Source of the DNA: Paludisphaera mucosa
GTDB taxonomy: Bacteria > Planctomycetota > Planctomycetia > Isosphaerales > Isosphaeraceae
Reading direction: 5' to 3'
Assembly (NCBI RefSeq): GCF_029589435.1
Contig: NZ_JARRAG010000001.1
Span: 124,001-188,000, forward strand
Length of the DNA stretch: 64,000 bases
Position numbers and translations under genes: made by a program. Positions 17,828-26,551 of the stretch are shown piece by piece. Numbering within the stretch: position 1 is the first letter of the stretch; each line of letters starts with the position of its first letter. Below the pieces are notes generated by a model. The model had not been told where the DNA came from, made no database searches, and saw nothing but the letters and a program-made list of their open reading frames with translations.

Positions 17828-19108
17828 TCAGAGCCCCACCGGCAGCGTCAGCAGGGGGCCGCCCTTCTTGGGCTCGGAGAGCTGGAGGTTGAAGAGCGCC
17901 TGGATCAGGCCGAGGGTCGACTTCGACCGCTTGTCGGCTTCCGGGATGAAGTACCAGAAGCCCTGGTACTCGATCGCGACGGCGGCATCCTTCGGGCGCT
18001 TCTTCTGGACGCAGACCTGGAAGAGTCCCCGGGTGACGGCGGTCCAGTCGAAGACCTCGCCGTCGGGCCCCACGGTCTGGGCGGCGAGGTTCCGGCGGAG
18101 GTGCTCCTCGGGGACCCTCACGCCTTTCGACAGGAAGGTGAGCATGTCGAGGAGCGTCCGGGTCTGGATGGTGACCGAATCGCGATCCTCGGGCAGCGGG
18201 CGGAGTTCGACGCCGCCCGGCACGTTGCCGCGCCGCACGGCGTAGTCGAGGCGGCCCGGCGCGAGGCCCAGGAATCGCCGGAACGCCTGCACGTCGGGGT
18301 GCGTCTCCGCGGCGGGGGAGATCGTGAGCCGATACGCCGGCTCGGTCCGGATCAGGACCAGTTCGTCCGCGTTCTCGGTCGGGCGGTACTCCAGCTTCTG
18401 GCTCGCGGCCTGCACGAGGTCGGAGCCGTCGACGCGATCGGCGGCGATCGGCGGCGAGACCGCGTCGGGGAGGTCGATCGAGGCCAGGGCGACCAGCCGG
18501 TCGCGGCGGAGCCGGCCGGCGAGGTGGGCCAACTCTTCGAACGCCGTCGGCGGCGGGACGACGTCCGGGATGAGCAGCTCGGCCCCCGCGACGTTGTCCA
18601 GGCCGTTCACCTCGGCGACGACCACGCGGAGCACGTCGTCGAGGCTCCAGCCGTTGTTGGCCATCAGCCCGAGCGCCGTGATGCCCACCGGGGCGACCAT
18701 GGTGCGGGTCAGCTCGGTCGGGTCGCGGGGCGTATAGCTCAGCGTCGGCGCGTCGCGGAACTGGAGCGCCAGGTCGCCGAACAACGTCTTGTTCACCGAG
18801 TCGCGCTGCTTGCCGCCGGTGATGCTGCCCCGGCTCGAAAGCTCGAACTGGCTGGTGATCGCCGAGACGTCCAGGAACGACGGCAGGTCGCCGTAGCGCA
18901 GGCGGACGATGTTGCGCAGCCACTGCTGCTCGCTCGTCTCGTGGACGGCCTGGTCGTAGCGCAGCCGGGTCAGCTCCAGACTCCGGGGCCCGATGCACCC
19001 CGACCCCCACGCAAGGCTCGCGGAAGCCGCCGCGACGAGGAGCCACGTTGCGCCGCGTCGCCGACGGGGCGGGAGGCGATCCGCCCCTTCCCTGGACGCC
19101 CGATGCAT
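17828..19108 (-). CDS. Conserved lipoprotein of unknown function
   Basis: 426 residues. A basic N-terminus (PPRRRRGATW), hydrophobic stretch and lipobox ending GSGC predict a lipoprotein. The mature part starts LELTRLRYDQAVHETSEQQWLRNIVRLRYGDLP; later segments include EYQGFWYFIPEADKRSK and a Leu-rich C-terminus. No enzyme motif is recognised. It follows the HAD phosphatase on the same strand after 186 bases and precedes the DUF4198 gene by 77, so it may belong to an exported-protein cluster. Function cannot be named. Confidence 0.8.
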   Translation of the reverse strand: MHRASREGADRLPPRRRRGATWLLVAAASASLAWGSGCIGPRSLELTRLRYDQAVHETSEQQWLRNIVRLRYGDLPSFLDVSAITSQFELSSRGSITGGKQRDSVNKTLFGDLALQFRDAPTLSYTPRDPTELTRTMVAPVGITALGLMANNGWSLDDVLRVVVAEVNGLDNVAGAELLIPDVVPPPTAFEELAHLAGRLRRDRLVALASIDLPDAVSPPIAADRVDGSDLVQAASQKLEYRPTENADELVLIRTEPAYRLTISPAAETHPDVQAFRRFLGLAPGRLDYAVRRGNVPGGVELRPLPEDRDSVTIQTRTLLDMLTFLSKGVRVPEEHLRRNLAAQTVGPDGEVFDWTAVTRGLFQVCVQKKRPKDAAVAIEYQGFWYFIPEADKRSKSTLGLIQALFNLQLSEPKKGGPLLTLPVGL

Positions 19109-19294
19109 GCTCGCCGTCCTTGTTCGCCGGGCCCGAATCCTGCCGACGGCCGAGAGTTCAGCCTTCGAACCGGCCGGCGGGTCTTCCCTTTAGGTCGACT
19201 CGCGGCGGGGCGATCTTCAGGATAATCGGAGAAATCGGCGCGACCGTCTTTGCGGGCAAGGTCGCTCTCCGCTCGGAGCCGAGATCGTCCCGCC

Positions 19295-20332
19295 TCATTC
19301 GGGGACGAAGATCTCGGCCCAGTCTCGCTTCATGTCGACGACCGTCCAGCCCCGGGCCGGGGCCTCGTCGAGGGCCCGCACCAGGCGTCCGACCGGCGAG
19401 TCGCGGTCGTAGGCGTACTCGCGCTCGGCGTCGGTGTGGTGCACGATGAGGCCGAGCCGCGCTCCCGGGCCCGAGGTGGTATAGCGGAGCATCTCGTAAT
19501 CGCCGTCCGAGTTCCCGAACGCCGCGATCGGCCGCCGGCCGATGAACTTGCCGATGCCGACGGGCTTGCCGGCGTGGTCGTCGATGAAGTCGACCTCGGG
19601 GAGCCGCACGAGCACCGGCCGTTCGCCCTGAAGCTCGTATTTCGTGCGGATCGTGCTGCCGACGACCTGGTCGGGACGGACGCCGTAGGCGCGCTCCGTC
19701 CAGGGCCGCATGAACTCGACCCCGCCTCCCGAGACGATGTGCGTCTTGAATCCGTTGGCCCGCAGGTAGTCGAGCAGCTCGACCATCGGCCGATACACGC
19801 AGCGCGTGTAGAGGCGGTCGAACCGGGGGTGTTTCGCCTTGGCGATCCAGTCGACCACGATCGTGCGGAAGTCCTCGGCCGTCATCCCCGCGTGGGTCGC
19901 GGTCACGAGGTCGACGAAGCCCTTCTCGCCGATCGCGGCCAGGCTCGCGCGGTCCCCTTCCAGGGCGGCGCGGAAAGGCTGCTGATCCTTCCACTCGGGA
20001 TGACCGGCGGCCATGAGCCGGATGCGGTCCCGGATGAAGACCGCCTGGACGTACATCGGCTGCTCGCACCAGAGCGTGCCGTCGTTGTCGAACACCGCGA
20101 CGCGGTCGTCGACCGGCACGAAGTCCGGGCCCCCCTCGGCGACGACGCGCGCGACGAAGTCGAGGATCGACCGCCTCGCGGGGCCGTCGTTCCATGAGGG
20201 CAGCGGAGCCGTCGCGTTCGGAGCGGCCGGCTGGGCGGGGGCGGGTGCCGTCGGGGATTGCGCTGCGGCGAGACACCACGACGACGCCAGGAGGGCCAGG
20301 CCGACGGCCGTCGATCGCACGCTGTTCTTCAC
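19295..20332 (-). CDS. Secreted HAD-superfamily phosphatase
   Basis: 345 residues, GTG start, signal peptide (VGLALLASSWCLAAAQ) and a Pro/Ala linker. HAD motifs: I, FDNDGTLW (Asp82, Asp84); II, HIVSGGG; III, a Lys before the last core strand; IV, FGNSDGDYEML. The cap insert after motif I and the phosphoserine-phosphatase-like layout suggest a small-molecule phosphomonoesterase. It lies 82 bases downstream of the sulfatase on the same strand; the pair could strip sulfate and phosphate from environmental compounds (inference). Confidence 0.9.
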   Translation of the reverse strand: MKNSVRSTAVGLALLASSWCLAAAQSPTAPAPAQPAAPNATAPLPSWNDGPARRSILDFVARVVAEGGPDFVPVDDRVAVFDNDGTLWCEQPMYVQAVFIRDRIRLMAAGHPEWKDQQPFRAALEGDRASLAAIGEKGFVDLVTATHAGMTAEDFRTIVVDWIAKAKHPRFDRLYTRCVYRPMVELLDYLRANGFKTHIVSGGGVEFMRPWTERAYGVRPDQVVGSTIRTKYELQGERPVLVRLPEVDFIDDHAGKPVGIGKFIGRRPIAAFGNSDGDYEMLRYTTSGPGARLGLIVHHTDAEREYAYDRDSPVGRLVRALDEAPARGWTVVDMKRDWAEIFVPE

Positions 20333-20414
20333 GGTTCTGGCCTCGCAAAAGAATCACGCCCCGGCGCAAGGGGGTGTCCCGAGCGCCGGGATCTGGGGTT
20401 GCTCCAGCAAGCGG

Positions 20415-22025
20415 TCACTTGCTGCCGGCGCCCTCTTTCAGCTTTTGCAGCACCTCGTCGAGGTTGAAGCTCGCGGCCTTCTGGCGCTGGGGATAGTCCT
20501 TGAAGGTCATCAGGAACTTGCCCACGTAGTCTTGCGCGGGGACGAGCAGGTAGATGTGGTCGAGCATCCAGTCGTAATAGGTGTTCGACGTGATGTCGGC
20601 GCGCTCGTACGGGTCGGTCCGCAGGTTGAACATCTTGGGGACGCGCAGGGTCGTGAAGGGCTCGGCCCAGATGCGCAAGGTGCCCTGGACCCGCTGCTCC
20701 ATGAAGACCAGCTTCCAGTTGTCGAAGCGCAGGCCCGTGACCTGCTGGTCGTCGTTGCAATAGATGAAGGAGTCGCGCGGGCTCTTCTCGGCCTGGCCCG
20801 TCAGGTAGGGCGTCATGTCGTAGCCGTCGAGATGGACCTTGTAGGTCGTGTCGCCGACGGTGTGGCCCTTGAGGAGCTTCTCCTTCACGTCGGGCTCGCC
20901 GGCCATGGCGAGGAAGGTGGGGAGCCAGTCGTGGTGGCCGATCATCTGGTTCGAGACCGAGCCCGGCTTGATCTTGCCCGGCCAGCGGACCATGCAGGGG
21001 ACGCGGTAGGCGCCCTCCCAGTTCGAGTTCTTCTCGTTGCGGAAGGGGGTCATGGCCGCGTCGGGCCACGAGTTCATGTGGGGGCCGTTGTCGGTGCTGT
21101 ACATGACGAACGTGTCGTCGCCGAGCTTGAGGCGGTCGATGGCGTCGAGGACCGTGCCGACGTTCTTGTCGTGGTCGATCATCGCGTCGTGATAGGCGCT
21201 CTGCCAGCGGCCCGACTGGCCGATGCTCTCGGGCTTGGGATGGGTCCGGAAGTGCATGTGGGTGAAGTTCACCCAGAGGAGGAAGGGCTTGTCGGCCTTC
21301 GCCTGCCGCTCCATGAAGTCGACGGCGCGGGCGGCGACGTCGTCGTCGATCGTCTCCATCCGCTTCTTCGTCAGCGGCCCGGTGTCCTTGATCGTCTGCT
21401 TGCCGACCCGGCCGAAGCGGGGGTCGACGGTGGGGTCGTCCACGTCCGAGGCTTTGCTGTCGAGCACGCCCCGGGGGCCGTACTTCTGGCGGAAGGCCGG
21501 GTCCTTGGGGTAGTCGCGAAGCTCGGGCTCCTCCTCGGCGTTGAGGTGGTAGAGGTTGCCGTAGAACTCGTCGAAGCCGTGGACCGTGGGCAGGAACGCG
21601 TTGAGGTCGCCCAGGTGGTTCTTGCCGAACTGCCCGGTGGCGTAGCCGTGCGGCTTGATCAGCTCGGCGATCGTCGGGTCCTGCTTCTGCAGGCCCAGAG
21701 GCGACCCGGGGATGCCGACCTTGGTCATGCCGGTCCGGAGGCCGTGCTGGCCCGTGATGAACGAGGCGCGGCCGGCCGTGCAGCTCTGCTCGGCGTAGTA
21801 GTCGGTGAAGATCATCCCTTCCCTGGCGACGCGGTCGATGTTCGGCGTGCGGTAGCCCATCAGGCCCATCGTGTAGGCGCTGATGTTCGACTGGCCGACG
21901 TCGTCGCCCCAGATCACGACGATGTTGGGCTTCTTCGCCCCCTGGAGGCCCCCGGCCTCCGCGACGGAACCCAGCGCGGCGACGACGCCGAGGACGGACA
22001 GGGTGTGCAGGATCGCACTCTTCAT
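20415..22025 (-). CDS. Secreted arylsulfatase (CTAGR active site)
   Basis: 536 residues from the ATG at 22025, which gives a signal peptide ending about VAEAG. Sulfatase fold: NIVVIWGDDVG metal site near the N-terminus, the formylglycine motif C82-T-A-G-R86, and a later STDNGPHMNSWPDAAMTPFRN metal site. Ala at the third position of C-x-A-x-R is the variant handled by anaerobic-type (anSME) maturases, whereas the other two sulfatases here have Pro. Ends in a Lys/Glu-rich C-terminal helix. It hydrolyses sulfate esters; the organic substrate is unknown. Co-oriented with the sialidase-like gene (211 bases upstream) and HAD gene. Confidence 0.93.
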   Translation of the reverse strand: MKSAILHTLSVLGVVAALGSVAEAGGLQGAKKPNIVVIWGDDVGQSNISAYTMGLMGYRTPNIDRVAREGMIFTDYYAEQSCTAGRASFITGQHGLRTGMTKVGIPGSPLGLQKQDPTIAELIKPHGYATGQFGKNHLGDLNAFLPTVHGFDEFYGNLYHLNAEEEPELRDYPKDPAFRQKYGPRGVLDSKASDVDDPTVDPRFGRVGKQTIKDTGPLTKKRMETIDDDVAARAVDFMERQAKADKPFLLWVNFTHMHFRTHPKPESIGQSGRWQSAYHDAMIDHDKNVGTVLDAIDRLKLGDDTFVMYSTDNGPHMNSWPDAAMTPFRNEKNSNWEGAYRVPCMVRWPGKIKPGSVSNQMIGHHDWLPTFLAMAGEPDVKEKLLKGHTVGDTTYKVHLDGYDMTPYLTGQAEKSPRDSFIYCNDDQQVTGLRFDNWKLVFMEQRVQGTLRIWAEPFTTLRVPKMFNLRTDPYERADITSNTYYDWMLDHIYLLVPAQDYVGKFLMTFKDYPQRQKAASFNLDEVLQKLKEGAGSK

Positions 22026-22179
22026 ACGGACGGGCCCCTGGAGAGTTGAGGAGATCGGAATCGGAAATGCTCGCTTCGCATGAGATGACGGGTCGCGCCC
22101 TCCTCGTCGAGTGGCGCGGTCGCCCACGCGCGATAGTCTCGCCGATCCCACGCCGATTTACATCCTTGTTGTTCGCCGG

Positions 22180-22236
22180 CTCCCTGTTTTTCGGGAGGAT
22201 TCGGGCTCGAAATGTCCCGTACGCCGCCCGAAATCC
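22180..22236 (-). terminator. Hairpin directly after the sialidase-like gene
   Basis: Read on the minus strand, GGATTTCGGGC pairs with GCCCGAATCC (one bulge) across a 19-base loop, beginning at the base after the stop codon. A second small stem (CTCCC / GGGAG around an A-rich loop) follows. No clear U-run, so termination or attenuation is possible rather than proven. Confidence 0.4.
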
Positions 22237-23328
22237 TCATCGAAAGAGGAGGAATCGGCCGTCCGCGGCCACGACGCCGGCGGCGCCCTGGCCCGGGCTC
22301 GGCGCGGATCCGGCCTTCCCCGAGGGGCGGCCTTCGCCGTCGTAGAGCTGCCATCCGAGGCGGCCTTCGAGCTTCCAGGCGACCAGCGTCGAGCCGTCCG
22401 GGCCGGGCAGGGCGATCAGGCCGGTCCGCATCCCGGACCGGCCGGGCGTCGCGATCTCTCCGGGCTTCCACGTGCCCCCCTCGCCGTCCAGGCGGGCGAA
22501 ATCGATCTGCCCTTTGGTCGGCCAGGCGGCCGCGAAGCCTTTGGGGCCGCGGGTGATCGCGTAGTAGGTCATGGGGCAGCCGTCGATCTTCCACGGCGTC
22601 TGGCTCACCCGCTTGCGGGTCGTCCGGCCCCGTTCCTGGTCCCAGAGCACGACGTACATGTCGCGCTCGTCGTCGGTCTCCTCGCGATAGAGGACCGCCA
22701 GGCGGCCGTCCTCGCCGTACACGGCGCTCGTCGTGCAGCAGTTGCACGGGTTGTAGCCCGGGTCGATCTCGAGGTTGGGGCCGAACGTCTTGCCGTCGTC
22801 GTGCGAGACGTTGGCGTAGAGCCGGTCCGACAGCCAGCAGGCGGTCACCTCGCCCTTCTCATCGGCCGCCAGCGAGAAGCCCTCGCTCGGCTTCTTGTTG
22901 AGGTTCCGCACCGGCGCGAACGCCGACGAGCCGGGTTCCAGGCTCGCGTAGAAGAGGCCCCATTCCTCCTGGGGTAGCTTCAACTTCCAGGCGTTCGTGC
23001 CCATCGCCACGTGGACCCGGCCGCCCCGGCCCACGGCCATGTCCCAGGCGGAAAACTCCAGGCCCGCCGGCCCCGCGTCCTCGCCCACGACGGGAAGCGG
23101 GGCGGAGAACGTCGCGCCGCCGTCGCTGGACCTCGCGTAATTCGGGCCGCCGGGCGCGTCGCAGAGGACGTGGATCGTCCCCTGGGCGTCGACCCTCGCC
23201 GTCACCGGACGCCCCGGCGCCGGCACGGCGACCGTCGTCACTCGGGCGTCGTCGGCACGCGCCGAAGGCGACGAAAAGAGCATCATGCCCAGCGCGGCGA
23301 GCGCGGTCCCGGCCTGCGTGATCGTCAT
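22237..23328 (-). CDS. Secreted Asp-box beta-propeller (sialidase-like)
   Basis: 363 residues with a signal peptide (LAALGMMLFSSPSARA). Two clear Asp-boxes, SSDGGATF and SHDDGKTF, mark a sialidase/BNR propeller. The mid-region has an unusual NPCNCCTTSAVYGEDG cysteine cluster, followed by LAVLYREETDDERDMYV. The Arg triad of true sialidases cannot be confirmed by eye, so substrate and even catalysis are open. The position upstream of the sulfatase and HAD genes suggests work on extracellular glycans or another exported substrate. Confidence 0.82.
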   Translation of the reverse strand: MTITQAGTALAALGMMLFSSPSARADDARVTTVAVPAPGRPVTARVDAQGTIHVLCDAPGGPNYARSSDGGATFSAPLPVVGEDAGPAGLEFSAWDMAVGRGGRVHVAMGTNAWKLKLPQEEWGLFYASLEPGSSAFAPVRNLNKKPSEGFSLAADEKGEVTACWLSDRLYANVSHDDGKTFGPNLEIDPGYNPCNCCTTSAVYGEDGRLAVLYREETDDERDMYVVLWDQERGRTTRKRVSQTPWKIDGCPMTYYAITRGPKGFAAAWPTKGQIDFARLDGEGGTWKPGEIATPGRSGMRTGLIALPGPDGSTLVAWKLEGRLGWQLYDGEGRPSGKAGSAPSPGQGAAGVVAADGRFLLFR

Positions 23329-23420
23329 GGTGGGTCCTCGATCGGTTCGGGGAGTCGCGGAACGACTCCCATTCTAACCGTCGAGCCGCGCCGGGGGCCC
23401 GGTCGTCGTAGGCCGCCTGG

Positions 23421-23768
23421 TCAGTCCAGCAAACCCGACGTGGCGGGGGCCTTGTCGACCCAGCGGACTTGCACCCACCGCCCGAAGGGGCCGACGGCCA
23501 GGCCGGGGAGGCGGGCCCAGCCCTCGGCGAGCCGGCCGTCGGAGTCGCGGACGGTCAGGCGGTAGACGTAGTCGGTCCGGGTGGACTTCCAGAAGAAAGG
23601 TCCCCGCCAGAATCGCGCGAGCCGCTGGGAGACGATGGTCAGCCCCTGCTCGTCGGCCCAGCGGCGGAGGCGACGCTCGACGTCGCGTGCGCTCCAGACG
23701 ATCAGGGCGAGGATGGCGAGAATCGTCGCGAGGACGACGGCCAGCGAAGTCGCGTCGTATGACCGCAT
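23421..23768 (-). CDS. Small single-span membrane protein, unknown
   Basis: 115 residues from the ATG at 23768 (a GTG one codon earlier is equally possible; GAGG lies upstream of both). One N-terminal membrane segment (LAVVLATILAILALIVW), then a soluble domain (RWADEQGLTIVSQRLARFWRG, later YVYRLTVRDSDGRL). The C-terminal region resembles small planctomycete proteins with a beta-rich tail; no function is recognised. Divergent from the HerA-like ATPase gene. Confidence 0.7.
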   Translation of the reverse strand: MRSYDATSLAVVLATILAILALIVWSARDVERRLRRWADEQGLTIVSQRLARFWRGPFFWKSTRTDYVYRLTVRDSDGRLAEGWARLPGLAVGPFGRWVQVRWVDKAPATSGLLD

Positions 23769-23902
23769 CACGTCTCACCTCTCGTCCCGCACGTTGTCGC
23801 CGCCGCAGAGGGCGCTTTAAGATAGTATACGGACAGAGCGGCCCGCGCGTCGGGGCGTACGCCGTCTTCGAACATTTCTTGCGCCGGGGCGGGATCCGTT
23901 TC

Positions 23903-26437
23903 ATGAAGAACGAGGATTTCGAGAAGCTCGGGGTCTTTTATCTCGGCAAGGAGTACGACGTCAAGGAGAAGAAGACGACGTCGAGCCTGGTGCTGTACGA
24001 CTCGAAGCAGCTCACGACCCACGCGGTCTGCGTGGGGATGACGGGGAGCGGCAAGACGGGGCTCTGCATCGCGATGCTGGAGGAGGCCGCGATCGACGGC
24101 ATCCCGGTCATCGCCGTCGACCCCAAGGGGGACATCGGCAACCTCCTGCTCGACTTCCCCGAGCTGCGCGGGGCCGACTTCCTCCCCTGGGTCGACGCCG
24201 ACGAGGCCGCCCGCCAGGGGATGGACCGCGACGCCTTCGCCGACAAGACGGCCGAGACCTGGCGCGAGGGCCTCGCGAAGTGGGGCCAGGACGGCGCCCG
24301 GATCCAGCGGCTCAAAGACTCGGTCGACATGGCGATCTACACGCCCGGCAGCAGCGCCGGGCTGCCGATGACCGTGCTGCGGTCGTTCTCGGCCCCGTCT
24401 GCCGCGCTGATCGAGCAGGGCGAGGCGTATCGCGAGCGGGTGGCCTCGGCCGTCTCGGGGCTGCTGGCCTTGCTGGGCGTGGACGCCGACCCGATGACCA
24501 GCCGCGAGCACATCCTGCTCTCGAACATCCTCGACGCCTCGTGGCGCGAGGGCCGCGACCTCGACCTGACCGACCTCATCCACGGCATCCAGTCGCCGTC
24601 GTTCGACAAGGTCGGCGTCATCGACCTGGACGCGTTCTACCCGGCGAAGGACCGCTTCGCCCTGGCGATGCGCCTGAACAACCTGATCGCCTCGCCCGGC
24701 TTCGCCGCCTGGATGGAAGGCGACGCGCTCGACGTCGGGGCGCTGCTCGCCACCCCCGAGGGCAAGCCCCGGATCTCGATCCTCTCGATCGCCCACCTGA
24801 GCGACGCCGAGCGGATGTTCTTCGTCACGATCCTGCTGAACGAGGTCGTGTCGTGGGTCCGCGCCCAGCCGGGGACGTCGAGCCTGCGGGCGATCCTCTA
24901 CATGGACGAGATCTTCGGCTTCTTCCCCCCCTCGGCCAACCCGCCTTCGAAGAAGCCGATGCTCACCCTGCTCAAGCAGGCGCGGGCCTTCGGCCTGGGG
25001 GTCGTGCTGGCGACCCAGAACCCCGTCGACCTGGACTACAAGGGGCTCTCGAACGCCGGGGCGTGGTTCCTCGGCCGGCTCCAGACCAAGCGCGACAAGG
25101 ACCGCGTGCTGGAGGGCCTCGAAGGGGCCTCCAACGCCGCCGGCAAGAGCTTCGACCGCGACGAGATGGACAGGACCCTCTCGTCGCTGGGCAAGCGCGT
25201 GTTCCTGCTGAACAACGTCCACGAAGACCACCCGATCGTCTTCGAGAGCCGATGGGCCCTCAGCTACCTGCGCGGGCCGCTCAACCGCGAGCAGATCCAG
25301 ACCCTGATGGCCCCCAGGAAGAAGGCGCTGGCCGCCGCCCCCGCCCGCCGCCCGGACCCCGCCGCGGCGACCACCCGCGCCAAGCCCGCGGCCGTCGCCG
25401 AAGTTGATGAGGATGAGGCCCCTGACGAAGCGCCGACCCCGCCCGCCCCGGCGCCGAAGCCGACCCCGACGGCCCGCGAGAGCCGGCCGTCGTCCTCCTC
25501 GACGGGCCGCCGTCCGGTCCTCCCGCCCGACGTCCCCGAGTTCTTCGCGGAGACCGCCCCGACGGCGACGGGCGCGGGCCCCGCCTACCGGCCCACGCTC
25601 CTGGGGGTGGCCCGGTTGCACTACGTCGAGAAGAAAGTCGGCGTCGACTACTGGGAGACGCTGGCGATCCTCCGGCCCGTCGGCGACGAGCTGCCGGCCG
25701 ACGTCTGGGAGGGGGGCAAGCAACTCACCGAGCGGATCCCCGTGCTGGACAAGTCTCCCGAGCCCAACGCCACGTTCGCCGACCTGCCCGCGGCCATGAC
25801 CCGGGCCAAGAGCTACCCCGAGTGGACCAAGGCCCTCAAAAACTACCTGTACCGAGACCGCCGCCTGACCATCTGGACGTGCCCCGAGCTGAAGGCCTAC
25901 GGCCGCCCCGAGGAGACGGCGCGGGACTTCCGCGCGAGGCTCGCCCAGGCCGCGCGCGAGCGCCGCGACGCCGAGGTCGAGAAGCTCCGCGCGGAGTTCG
26001 GCCCCCGCCGCGCCGACCTGGAGAAGAAGCTCCGCGCCGCCCACGAGGCGCTCGAGAAGGAGCAGGAGCGGGCGTCGAAGTCGGGCTGGGACGCCGCCGT
26101 GTCGTTCGGGACGTCGGTCCTCGACGCCTTCACCGGCCGCAAGACCTGGACCAAGACCAACGTCAGCAAGGTCGGCACGGCCGCCAAGGCCGCCACCAAG
26201 GCCGTGCAGCAGCGCGGCCAGGTCGGCACGGCCCAGGAGCGCGTCGACGCCCTGAACGCCGAGTACGTCGAGCTGGAGACCGAGTTCCAGACCGAGCTCG
26301 AGCACATCAAGACCACCCGCAGCCCCGAGCTGCTCAAGCTCGAGCCGCTGGAGCTGACCCCCCGCAAGGCCGACGTCACCATCGACCAGGTCGTCCTCGC
26401 CTGGACCGCCGGCCCCGCCGCGACGGACGAGGCGTGA
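23903..26437 (+). CDS. HerA/VirB4-like ATPase with C-terminal coiled coil
   Basis: 844 residues. N-terminal: YLGKEYDVKEKKTTSSLVLYDSKQLTTHAVCVGMTGSGKTGL, with Walker A G-M-T-G-S-G-K51-T and a following VIAVDPKGDIGNLLLDFP strand; Walker B is AILYMDEIFGFFPPSA, and VVLATQNPVDLDYKGLSNAG matches the HerA/FtsK motor family. Residues about 470-565 are a Pro/Ala linker. Residues about 685-760 form a charged coiled coil (REARLAQAARERRDAEVEKLRAEF). No nuclease partner (NurA) is adjacent. Likely a DNA or protein translocating motor; target unknown. The ATG at 23903 starts the conserved region. Confidence 0.85.
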   Translation: MKNEDFEKLGVFYLGKEYDVKEKKTTSSLVLYDSKQLTTHAVCVGMTGSGKTGLCIAMLEEAAIDGIPVIAVDPKGDIGNLLLDFPELRGADFLPWVDADEAARQGMDRDAFADKTAETWREGLAKWGQDGARIQRLKDSVDMAIYTPGSSAGLPMTVLRSFSAPSAALIEQGEAYRERVASAVSGLLALLGVDADPMTSREHILLSNILDASWREGRDLDLTDLIHGIQSPSFDKVGVIDLDAFYPAKDRFALAMRLNNLIASPGFAAWMEGDALDVGALLATPEGKPRISILSIAHLSDAERMFFVTILLNEVVSWVRAQPGTSSLRAILYMDEIFGFFPPSANPPSKKPMLTLLKQARAFGLGVVLATQNPVDLDYKGLSNAGAWFLGRLQTKRDKDRVLEGLEGASNAAGKSFDRDEMDRTLSSLGKRVFLLNNVHEDHPIVFESRWALSYLRGPLNREQIQTLMAPRKKALAAAPARRPDPAAATTRAKPAAVAEVDEDEAPDEAPTPPAPAPKPTPTARESRPSSSSTGRRPVLPPDVPEFFAETAPTATGAGPAYRPTLLGVARLHYVEKKVGVDYWETLAILRPVGDELPADVWEGGKQLTERIPVLDKSPEPNATFADLPAAMTRAKSYPEWTKALKNYLYRDRRLTIWTCPELKAYGRPEETARDFRARLAQAARERRDAEVEKLRAEFGPRRADLEKKLRAAHEALEKEQERASKSGWDAAVSFGTSVLDAFTGRKTWTKTNVSKVGTAAKAATKAVQQRGQVGTAQERVDALNAEYVELETEFQTELEHIKTTRSPELLKLEPLELTPRKADVTIDQVVLAWTAGPAATDEA

Positions 26438-26551
26438 CCGCCGGGCCGGGGCCGTCCGCGGCGGGCCGAAGGCCTATCCCTCGGCCGGGCCCGTCGACTA
26501 TCGTGGAATCCCGCGTGGTGCGGGATCGTTCATTGGCGCGGAGGATGGGCC

